This document shows, piece after piece, positions 5,430 through 10,968 of a stretch of DNA of 10,968 bases (positions are counted from its first letter, which is position 1; each line of letters opens with the position of its first letter). Source of the DNA: Fusobacterium sp. (lineage in GTDB: Bacteria; Fusobacteriota; Fusobacteriia; Fusobacteriales; Fusobacteriaceae); the NCBI GenBank assembly GCA_020024915.1, contig JAHHSZ010000061.1, forward strand, positions 1 through 10,968, written 5' to 3'. Below the pieces are notes generated by a model. It searched no databases, was not told the origin of the DNA, and saw only the letters and a list, made by a program, of their open reading frames with translations. Position numbers and translations under genes: made by a program.

Positions 5430-6764
5430 CTATTTTATCTTTAATTTTATCTCATATTTCTTCAATTCTTCAATAGCCTCCTTGGCAATTGGCAATATAC
5501 AGATTATATTTATTACAGTCATTATTCCCAATCCAAAGTCTGCCAATGACCAAACAAAAAGATTTTGCTCTATTCCTCCAACATATACCATCAATACTAC
5601 AACTATATGGTATAGATATCTCATCTCTTTAGATTCCATTATGAAATTTATAGCATTCTTACCATAAAATGTTACAGCTAATATTGTACTTAACGAGAAG
5701 AAGAATAACACAACTATTGTGAAAGGAATTCCTATCCATCCTATATGGTTCTTTATTGCCTCTTGGAACATTGCCATTTCTCCAATTTTCTTTCCTGCTT
5801 CTACCACTTTTGGATCTGCAAGTAATATTATAAAAGCAGTGGCACTACAAACTATAAGTGTATCTACAAACACTCCTAGAGCCTGAACCATACCTTGCTT
5901 AGCTGGTTCATCAATATCAACAACAGCTGCTGCATAGTTAGAATCTCCACTTCCTGCTTCATTAGAAAATAGCCCTCTTCTTACTCCTTGCATTATAACT
6001 ATTCCTATTCCTCCACCTGCTACCTCTTTTATTCCAAAAGCTTGTTTTACTATAGTCTCTAACATACTTGGAATAGCTGTGAAATTTGTTACCACTACAT
6101 AAGCTACAAGTATTAAATATAGGATAGCCATCACTGGAACAATCTTATTTAAAGCCACTATGATAGTATCTTTTTTTCCTCTGAAAAATACAATCATTCC
6201 AACTATTATTGCTAAAACTATTGCAATTTCTTTCACTCCATAACCATAGGCATTATTTATTGATTGTGTCACAGAGTTTGACATTACTTGAATAACTCCT
6301 ACATAGCAGATTAATGATGCAATAGCATATATTATTCCCAACCATCTTTTGTTTAAACGTTTCTCTATTATCCAAGGAGTTCCTCCTCTATACTCTTTAT
6401 TTCCAATCTTCTCTCTATACATAACTGCTAAAGTTGACTCTATAAAAGATGTTGCTGCTCCTAAAAGAGCCACTAACCACATCCAGAATATAGCTCCTGG
6501 TCCACCGACAGCTATAGCTGCCACCACACCTGTTATATTTCCAGCTCCAACTCTACAAGCAGTTCCTAAAAAAAATGCTTCTAATGAGCTTACTCCCTCT
6601 CTATTCTCTTCTTTCTTTCCAAGTATCTTGACTATATCTCCAAATAATCTAAATTGCATAAAATTTGTTTTTATACTTAAATATATAGCTGCTCCTATTA
6701 GCATAACAACTAAAATATTTTTTCCCCATAATAGATCATTGACTAAATTAATTACTTCTCTCAT
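5430..6764 (-). CDS. Sodium:alanine/glycine symporter, AGCS family
   Basis: Cytoplasmic-membrane transporter that imports small neutral amino acids (alanine or glycine) with sodium. The 444 residues contain around ten or eleven hydrophobic helices. Family hallmarks are GAGNITGVVAAIAVGGPGAI (73-92) followed by FWMW, in the substrate/ion core, and GVRRGLFSNEAGSGDSNYA (260-278). I start at the ATG at 6762-6764: AAGGAG lies 8 nt upstream and the protein then opens with the first helix region. The frame is open 39 codons further to 6881, but that extension is hydrophilic and its ATG lies directly against the U-run of the rfbB terminator. The gene is transcribed alone, with a possible promoter at 6803-6811 and its own terminator. 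The exact amino acid carried cannot be read from sequence, so I give no symbol. Confidence 0.93.
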   Translation of the reverse strand: MREVINLVNDLLWGKNILVVMLIGAAIYLSIKTNFMQFRLFGDIVKILGKKEENREGVSSLEAFFLGTACRVGAGNITGVVAAIAVGGPGAIFWMWLVALLGAATSFIESTLAVMYREKIGNKEYRGGTPWIIEKRLNKRWLGIIYAIASLICYVGVIQVMSNSVTQSINNAYGYGVKEIAIVLAIIVGMIVFFRGKKDTIIVALNKIVPVMAILYLILVAYVVVTNFTAIPSMLETIVKQAFGIKEVAGGGIGIVIMQGVRRGLFSNEAGSGDSNYAAAVVDIDEPAKQGMVQALGVFVDTLIVCSATAFIILLADPKVVEAGKKIGEMAMFQEAIKNHIGWIGIPFTIVVLFFFSLSTILAVTFYGKNAINFIMESKEMRYLYHIVVVLMVYVGGIEQNLFVWSLADFGLGIMTVINIICILPIAKEAIEELKKYEIKLKIK

Positions 6765-6772
6765 AACCTTTT

Positions 6773-6778
6773 CTCCTT
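6773..6778 (-). promoter_or_regulatory. Ribosome binding site deciding the transporter start
   Basis: AAGGAG (6778-6773) is 8 nt before the ATG at 6764. The alternative ATG at 6881 has only T-rich hairpin sequence upstream and no Shine-Dalgarno sequence. Confidence 0.85.
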
Positions 6779-6802
6779 CGCCCTTTGTTTCTTGTTTTAT
6801 AT

Positions 6803-6811
6803 ATTCTATCA
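6803..6811 (-). promoter_or_regulatory. Candidate extended -10 promoter of the AGCS transporter
   Basis: TGATAGAAT (6811-6803) fits TGn plus TAGAAT (one mismatch to TATAAT), about 39 nt before the start codon. No good -35 is present at 17 bp. A promoter is needed between the rfbB terminator and this gene, and this is the best candidate. Confidence 0.4.
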
Positions 6812-6881
6812 CTCTCTTCTCTAAAATAATACCTTCAATTTTTTTTATTTTTTGTTCATTATTTTCTATGTATCTAGCCAT

Positions 6882-6919
6882 AAAAAAAGAGAACTACTAT
6901 AAATAGTCCTCTTTTTTTT
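6882..6919. terminator. Terminator of rfbB, symmetric enough to act on both strands
   Basis: On the minus strand AGAGGACTA (6912-6904) pairs with TAGTTCTCT (6896-6888) around a 7-nt loop, with one G-U. The stem is preceded by seven A and followed by six T, so the plus-strand transcript also has a U-run. It begins 8 nt after the rfbB stop. Confidence 0.9.
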
Positions 6920-6927
6920 GTTCGTAT

Positions 6928-8082
6928 CTATTTCAGATTCTCAACCCACCCTTGATTATCTAAATACCATCTTATTGTCAACTCTATTCCCTTGTCAAAA
7001 GGAGTCTCTGGATACCAACCTAGTTCCATAGCTATTTTAGTTGGATCTATTGCATACCTAGCATCATGCCCCAATCTATCTTGAACATAGGCTATCAAAT
7101 CATAATTTATATTTTCAATATCTGTTTTTAATATCTTCCTATACTCAGGCTTCTCCTTCATCAATCTCGCTATAGTATCAATTGTCAGTTTCACTATATT
7201 TATATTTTTTTCCTCATTAAAACCACCAATATTGTATATTTCTCCCAATTTTCCAGCATTTATCACCATATCCACTGCCTTATTGTGATCTCTTACATAT
7301 AACCAATCTCTAACATTACTTCCATCTCCATAAACTGGTAGTTTCTTTCCTTTTAATATATTTTTTATTATCAAAGGTATTAATTTCTCTGGAAATTGAT
7401 ATGGACCATAGTTATTTGAGCATCTTGTTATGTTCATTGGTAATTTATATGTTTCTGCATAAGCTTTTACTATCATATCTCCAGATGCTTTTGAAGATGA
7501 ATATGGAGACCTAGGATCTAAAGAAGTCTCCTCTGTAAAAAATCTCTCACCATAAGTTTTTAAATTTTTTCTTCTTTCAACTACACTTTTTACACTCTTT
7601 TCTAAATGTAGTTCTCTTGCATCTGAATAGTCTTTCACTAGAGATCCATATACTTCATCCGTAGAGATTTGAATATACTTTTTTCCCTCTTTATAGATAG
7701 GATAACCACTTTCATCTTTTCCTATTGTCCAACTATCTTTTGCTACTTCTAAAAGGTTTTGAGTCCCTAAAACATTGGTTTCTAAAAACACTCTAGGTCC
7801 CAGTATACTTCTATCCACATGAGATTCTGCTGCAAAATTTACAACATAGTCTATGTCATATCTTGAAAAAATACTCTCTACTAGCTCTTTATTCCCAATA
7901 TCTCCTCTTACAAACTCTATCTTTCCACTCTCTATCTCATCTCTCAAACTCTCTTTATTTCCAGCATAAGTCAATTTATCTAAAACAACTATCTCAACTG
8001 TATCTCCATACTTTTCCAACATATATTTTACAAAATTTACCCCTATAAATCCAGCTGCTCCTGTGACTAAATATGTTTTCAT
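6928..8082 (-). CDS. rfbB: dTDP-glucose 4,6-dehydratase
   Basis: NAD-dependent enzyme of the extended SDR family that converts dTDP-glucose to dTDP-4-keto-6-deoxyglucose, the second step toward dTDP-rhamnose and other deoxysugars of surface polysaccharides. The 384 residues carry the Rossmann motif TGAAGFIG (7-14), Asp35 for the adenosine ribose, HVDRS (88-92), the catalytic triplet in TDEVYG (Thr141, Asp142, Glu143), the YxxxK pair (Tyr194, Lys198) and NNYGPYQFPEKLIP (223-236). It is longer than the usual 340-360 residues, mainly through a charged insert at about 149-181 between TDEVYG and FTEET. The ATG at 8082 is preceded by GGGAG at 6 nt and gives the standard N-terminus; the TTG at 8100 is unlikely. 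It stands alone: no rfbA, rfbC or rfbD is adjacent. I see no convincing promoter in 8083-8164. Confidence 0.94.
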   Translation of the reverse strand: MKTYLVTGAAGFIGVNFVKYMLEKYGDTVEIVVLDKLTYAGNKESLRDEIESGKIEFVRGDIGNKELVESIFSRYDIDYVVNFAAESHVDRSILGPRVFLETNVLGTQNLLEVAKDSWTIGKDESGYPIYKEGKKYIQISTDEVYGSLVKDYSDARELHLEKSVKSVVERRKNLKTYGERFFTEETSLDPRSPYSSSKASGDMIVKAYAETYKLPMNITRCSNNYGPYQFPEKLIPLIIKNILKGKKLPVYGDGSNVRDWLYVRDHNKAVDMVINAGKLGEIYNIGGFNEEKNINIVKLTIDTIARLMKEKPEYRKILKTDIENINYDLIAYVQDRLGHDARYAIDPTKIAMELGWYPETPFDKGIELTIRWYLDNQGWVENLK

Positions 8083-8115
8083 ATAACTCTCCCTTTTCAA
8101 ATTTTTCTAATTTAT

Positions 8116-8156
8116 AAAAAATTCCCCAATATATAATTAATTATATACTAGGGAAT
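8116..8156 (-). terminator. Terminator of the rny operon: 18-bp hairpin with no unpaired loop
   Basis: Arms 8156-8139 and 8138-8121 pair along all 18 positions (two G-U), from ATTCCC at the base to a TTAA centre, followed by T6 (8121-8116; the first T is the last base of the stem). The lower stem is GC-containing and the upper part pure A/T, so in practice the apex will open into a small loop. It starts 8 nt after the rny stop and fills the gap to rfbB. Confidence 0.9.
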
Positions 8157-8164
8157 CCACTCTC

Positions 8165-9730
8165 TTATTTAGCGTAATCTACAGCTCTTGTTTCTCTAAC
8201 TATAGTTACCTTTATTTGTCCAGGATATTGCATAGAATCCTCTATTTTCTTAGCCACATCTCTAGCCATTTTTGTAGCTTCATCATCTGACATAGCTTCT
8301 GGATTTACTATTATTCTAAGCTCTCTACCTGCTTGAATTGCAAAAGATGACTCCACTCCTAAGAATGAATTGGCAATCTCTTCAAGACTTTCTAATCTCT
8401 TCAAGTAAGCTGTCAATGTCTCTCTTCTAGCTCCTGGTCTTGAAGCTGAAACAGCATCTGCTGCTTGAACAATTATTGCCTCAACAGTTTCAAACTCAAC
8501 TTCATTATGGTGAGCCATAACTGCATTTATAACCTCTGATTTTTCTCCAAATTTCTTTAAGAACTCTCCACCAATAAGTGCATGAGAAGACTCTATATCA
8601 CTTTCTAATACTTTTCCTACGTCATGTAATAGTCCAGCTCTTTTTGCTAATTCTGTATCTGCACCTATCTCTGCTGCTAAGTTAGCTGAAAGTTTTGCAA
8701 CTTCAATTGAGTGAGTAAGTACATTTTGTCCATAACTTGTTCTAAACTTTAATCTTCCTAAAGTTTTTATAATTTCAGGATGCATTCCAGGAATTCCAAG
8801 CTCTATCATAGCTCCTTCTCCAGCATCTACTATCTCTTTATCAATCTCTTTTCTTGCTTTATTAACTACCTCTTCAATTTTTCCTGGATGTATTCTACCA
8901 TCAGTAATTAATTTTTCAATAGCAAGTCTAGCTATCTCTCTCTTTACTCCATCAAAACTAGATAATACAACTGCTTCTGGAGTATCATCTATTATTATAT
9001 CTACACCTGTTAAAGCCTCAATAGCTCTAATATTTCTTCCCTCTCTACCTATGATTCTTCCCTTCATCTCATCATTAGGTAGGTTTACAACTGATACTGT
9101 AGCATCCACTACATACTCAGCAGAAGCTTTCCCAATAGCAGTTGATAAAATTCTTCTTGAAATTCTATCCTTTTCATCTTCAAGTTTATTCTCAAACTCT
9201 CTAATCGCTACAGCTGTCTCGTGAGTTAAATCATCTCTTAACTTAGAAATCAAAATCTCTTTTGCCTCTACTTTAGATAATCCAGAGATTCTCTCTAATT
9301 CATCTTCTTGCTTTAATTTTATAGCTTCTATCTCATCTTTTTTAGCTTCTAACTCATCTGTAGTTCTCTCTAACTCTTGACTTTTTAACTCTAACTTCTC
9401 AATCTTATTATCTAAAGTTTCCTCTTTTTTAGTAAGTCTAGCTTCTTTTTGTAAAAGCTCATTTTTAGCATTTTTTATCTCTTTCTCAGCTTCCTCTTTT
9501 ATCGAATATGCATGCTCCTTTGCCTTTAACTCAATCTCTTTTCCTCTTGCATGTGCATTTTTCTCTGCATTTTCAACTATTTCTTGAGCCTTTATCTTTG
9601 ATTTTGCTACTTCGTCCTCCAAATCATTTAACTCATTTATCTTTTTATCTATAACAGACTTTTTATAAAGAATAGCAAATACTATTCCTAGTCCAATTAT
9701 TATCAAACCTATTCCTAAAACTGTATTCAT
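8165..9730 (-). CDS. rny: Ribonuclease Y
   Basis: Membrane-anchored endoribonuclease that starts mRNA decay in bacteria lacking RNase E. The 521 residues show the full architecture. There is an N-terminal membrane helix (about 4-22), then a long charged coiled coil (about 25-190) rich in E, K and A. A KH RNA-binding domain contains GRIIGREGRN (224-233), and an HD hydrolase domain has THSIEVAKLS (339-348), the metal-binding His369-Asp370 (LLHDVGK) and MAHHNE (405-410). A conserved C-terminal domain ends in VRETRAVDYAK. The start has AGGAAGGAAA upstream and gives an N-terminus that opens with the anchor. It is the last gene of a four-gene unit, 24 nt after the STAS gene, and is followed at once by a strong terminator. 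Length and motifs look intact. Confidence 0.98.
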   Translation of the reverse strand: MNTVLGIGLIIIGLGIVFAILYKKSVIDKKINELNDLEDEVAKSKIKAQEIVENAEKNAHARGKEIELKAKEHAYSIKEEAEKEIKNAKNELLQKEARLTKKEETLDNKIEKLELKSQELERTTDELEAKKDEIEAIKLKQEDELERISGLSKVEAKEILISKLRDDLTHETAVAIREFENKLEDEKDRISRRILSTAIGKASAEYVVDATVSVVNLPNDEMKGRIIGREGRNIRAIEALTGVDIIIDDTPEAVVLSSFDGVKREIARLAIEKLITDGRIHPGKIEEVVNKARKEIDKEIVDAGEGAMIELGIPGMHPEIIKTLGRLKFRTSYGQNVLTHSIEVAKLSANLAAEIGADTELAKRAGLLHDVGKVLESDIESSHALIGGEFLKKFGEKSEVINAVMAHHNEVEFETVEAIIVQAADAVSASRPGARRETLTAYLKRLESLEEIANSFLGVESSFAIQAGRELRIIVNPEAMSDDEATKMARDVAKKIEDSMQYPGQIKVTIVRETRAVDYAK

Positions 9731-9754
9731 AATTATTTCCTTCCTACTTATCTA

Positions 9755-10102
9755 TTATTTAAAACTTGCTATTGCCTCATCTTCTGTCTCATATATTTCA
9801 AATATTTCATCTAATCCTATCATCTCAAATATTGTTTTTATATGTTCATTTAATTTGATAAGCTTTATATCTCCACCCATCTCTTTTACAACTTTTAACT
9901 TTCCTCTTAAAATTCCCATAGCTAAGCTGTTGATATGAGTAACTTCCTCAAAATCAATTATAAACTTTGTAGAATCAGCCTCTATTAATTTTGTTATTCT
10001 CTCTTTTAACTTAGGTGCTACTAAAGCATCTAACTCTCCTATCACTTTTAACTCTTTAATTTCCCCAACATTTTTTTCAAGTATTTCAAAATTGTTCATC
10101 AT
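9755..10102 (-). CDS. STAS-domain anti-sigma factor antagonist (RsbV/SpoIIAA type)
   Basis: Cytoplasmic single-domain STAS protein of 115 residues. In known systems it binds the anti-sigma kinase when unphosphorylated, freeing the sigma factor, and is inactivated when that kinase phosphorylates it. The fold signature is visible: GELDALVAPKLKE (22-34), FIIDFEEVTHINSLAMGIL (47-65) and the C-terminal IKTIFEMIGLDEIFEIYET segment (88-106). The phosphorylation loop reads I-N-S-L-A where the family usually has I-D-S-(S/T)-G: Ser59 remains, the Asp is Asn, and the second Ser/Thr is Leu. Two tandem ATGs (10102, 10099) follow GGAGG (10113-10109), spacing 6 or 9 nt; I take the first, but either is possible. 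It begins one base after the stop of the kinase gene, implying translational coupling and a matched pair. Confidence 0.9.
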   Translation of the reverse strand: MMNNFEILEKNVGEIKELKVIGELDALVAPKLKERITKLIEADSTKFIIDFEEVTHINSLAMGILRGKLKVVKEMGGDIKLIKLNEHIKTIFEMIGLDEIFEIYETEDEAIASFK

Positions 10103-10103
10103 T

Positions 10104-10496
10104 TTATGCCTCCTTAACTTTTTTTTCTACTCTAAACAATGTTCCATTTAATTTTTTTTCGATTCTAAAGTCATCTGCAATGGCTCTTGCTATAAAAAGA
10201 CCCATTCCACCCTCTTCTTTACTCAATTTCTCTTCATCAAACCCCACACCATTATCTTCTACAATTAAACGAATAATATCGTTTGATTTTTGAATTTCTA
10301 AAATGATATCTCCAGGCTTATACTCATACCCGTGTTCAATTACATTTGTTGAAAGTTCATCTACCACTGATAAAAGTTGAAACACATCTTTTTGGCTCAC
10401 TTGATGTAGTTCTAGATATGTTTTTACCATAGCTCTTATTAAAGATAAATTTTCTAAAGAAGAAGGAACTGTGATCTTCACTTCATTTGGTTTCAT
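10104..10496 (-). CDS. Anti-sigma factor serine kinase, RsbW-like (HATPase)
   Basis: Small GHKL-type ATPase of 130 residues. In partner-switching systems such proteins hold a sigma factor inactive or phosphorylate the STAS antagonist. Motifs are the N box VDELSTNVIEHGY (45-57, Glu47 and Asn51), the G1 box EDNGVGFD (80-87) and the G2 box GGMGLFIAR (96-104), so ATP binding should be intact. Start: ATG 10496-10494, with GAAGGGA inside the end of the lipoprotein gene; only 2 nt separate that stop from this start. The STAS partner follows after 1 nt. No sigma factor gene is in view, so the target is unknown; some RsbW-like proteins act on partners other than sigma factors. Assignment to the family is firm; the pathway is not. 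Confidence 0.9.
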   Translation of the reverse strand: MKPNEVKITVPSSLENLSLIRAMVKTYLELHQVSQKDVFQLLSVVDELSTNVIEHGYEYKPGDIILEIQKSNDIIRLIVEDNGVGFDEEKLSKEEGGMGLFIARAIADDFRIEKKLNGTLFRVEKKVKEA

Positions 10497-10498
10497 TC

Positions 10499-10885
10499 CT
10501 ATTCCCTTCTTTCTTTAATTTTACTTATTTTCCACCCATCACTTTTTAAAGAGTAATCCACACTATAGTATAGAGTGTTATTCTGAAAAATAATACCTAT
10601 TATATTTTGTGCCTTATCCCCTAAAAAAACAGGCTTTGAACTCAATATATTAATCTTTGAAAAGTCAATACTCTCTATCTCATCTTTTACAAAATTATTT
10701 CTAATACTAGGGACAAGCGTCTCTTCTAGAAGTTTTGTTTTGCCCATTTTTAGTTCATCTCTTATCTGTTCAACTAAGACTATAAGCTTTCTTTTTTCTT
10801 CCACGGTAAATTCTTTTTTGCTTACTATATTAGAACATCCTGTAAAAAAAACAACAGAAATAATAAAAATAAAAATTTTTCTCAT
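10499..10885 (-). CDS. Small lipoprotein of unknown function
   Basis: 128-residue exported lipoprotein. It starts MRK, then a hydrophobic stretch (4-14) and a lipobox-like FTGC with Cys17 as the predicted lipidated residue, followed by a charged soluble domain of about 110 residues. The C-terminus (YYSVDYSLKSDGWKISKIKE) resembles the final strands of small NTF2-like or DUF4878-like lipoproteins, but this is only an impression. I choose ATG 10885 because it makes a normal signal peptide; GGTG about 10 nt upstream is a weak ribosome binding site. An ATG at 10900 adds five residues, but GAGG abuts it too closely. It is the first gene of the unit with the anti-sigma pair and rny, and the next gene starts 2 nt after its stop. 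Confidence 0.82.
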   Translation of the reverse strand: MRKIFIFIISVVFFTGCSNIVSKKEFTVEEKRKLIVLVEQIRDELKMGKTKLLEETLVPSIRNNFVKDEIESIDFSKINILSSKPVFLGDKAQNIIGIIFQNNTLYYSVDYSLKSDGWKISKIKERRE

Positions 10886-10915
10886 TATAATATACACCAT
10901 TCCTCATTACTATAA

Positions 10916-10944
10916 ATAATACCATATCCATATATTTTTATCAA
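10916..10944 (-). promoter_or_regulatory. Promoter of the lipoprotein-rsbW-rsbV-rny unit
   Basis: TTGATA (10944-10939), a 17-bp spacer and TATTAT (10921-10916) with TGG immediately before the -10 (extended -10). Predicted start is near 10909, giving a leader of about 24 nt to the ATG at 10885. No other clear promoter is seen before rny, so this likely drives all four genes. The rest of 10945-10968 shows no feature. Confidence 0.82.
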
Positions 10945-10968
10945 GAATTTAATTGTCCATTTTACTAT

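Noticed and set aside
5482..5667. 61-codon plus-strand frame opposite the transporter 3' end
   Set aside because: Antisense shadow with no independent support.
6349..6906. 185-codon open frame on the plus strand
   Set aside because: Entirely antisense to the AGCS transporter and the rfbB terminator; the translation has no recognisable domain and no ribosome binding site, and the opposite strand codes for a clear family member.
7863..8048. 61-codon plus-strand frame opposite the rfbB 5' end
   Set aside because: Antisense shadow; Ser/Leu-rich translation typical of the complement of AT-rich coding DNA.
8083..8120. Promoter for rfbB near TATAAA at about 8111-8116
   Set aside because: The -10-like sequence coincides with the rny terminator U-run and no -35 is found; not better than chance in this AT-rich gap.
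1..10968. Mobile elements, CRISPR arrays, tRNA or rRNA genes
   Set aside because: No transposase or integrase motifs, no regularly spaced repeats, and no tRNA-like or rRNA-like segments were seen; the genes form an uninterrupted core-type layout.

Overview
This AT-rich window carries bacterial housekeeping and accessory metabolic genes, and every gene I can support is on the minus strand, so transcription runs from high to low coordinates. Low GC, strong GGAGG ribosome binding sites, CIRCE control of groESL, an RNase Y gene and the general look of the proteins suggest an anaerobic low-GC bacterium. Fusobacterium is my best guess and a Clostridia-type Firmicute the main alternative. This is inference from protein character; no alignment was run.

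Layout in order of transcription. (1) 10968-8116: a strong promoter, a small lipoprotein gene, an RsbW-like anti-sigma kinase, a STAS anti-sigma antagonist and rny (RNase Y). The first three are packed with 1-2 nt gaps, and the run ends at a long perfect hairpin terminator. (2) 8082-6882: a lone dTDP-glucose 4,6-dehydratase (rfbB) with its own terminator. (3) 6811-5398: an AGCS-family sodium:alanine/glycine symporter, again with its own terminator. (4) 5390-3861: an AT-rich 13-bp inverted repeat at a possible promoter, a small unknown gene that appears split between two frames, and an M20-family amidohydrolase of the N-carbamoyl-amino-acid hydrolase/allantoate amidohydrolase type. (5) 3881-1855: the groES-groEL operon with a consensus promoter lying partly inside the end of the hydrolase gene, a CIRCE operator for HrcA and a terminator. 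(6) 1847-1: the glycerol uptake block, with glpP (antiterminator) followed by a separate promoter, a leader and glpF-glpK; glpK runs off the window.

How the genes fit together. The glycerol block is the clearest regulatory unit. GlpP is encoded directly upstream of a glpFK leader that contains a terminator-type hairpin ending about 32 nt before the glpF start, as expected for GlpP antitermination. A 16-bp perfect palindrome over the -10/start region suggests a second, DNA-level control. The chaperonin operon shows textbook HrcA/CIRCE architecture. The partner-switching pair ahead of RNase Y is the most intriguing association: no sigma factor, phosphatase or sensor is visible nearby, and the antagonist has a variant phosphorylation loop.

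I see no mobile element, CRISPR array, tRNA or rRNA, and no gene-free stretch longer than about 200 bases. Most of the window is ordinary core genome. The points worth a second look are regulatory (glpFK leader, nested groESL promoter), the split small gene, and the anti-sigma/RNase Y operon.
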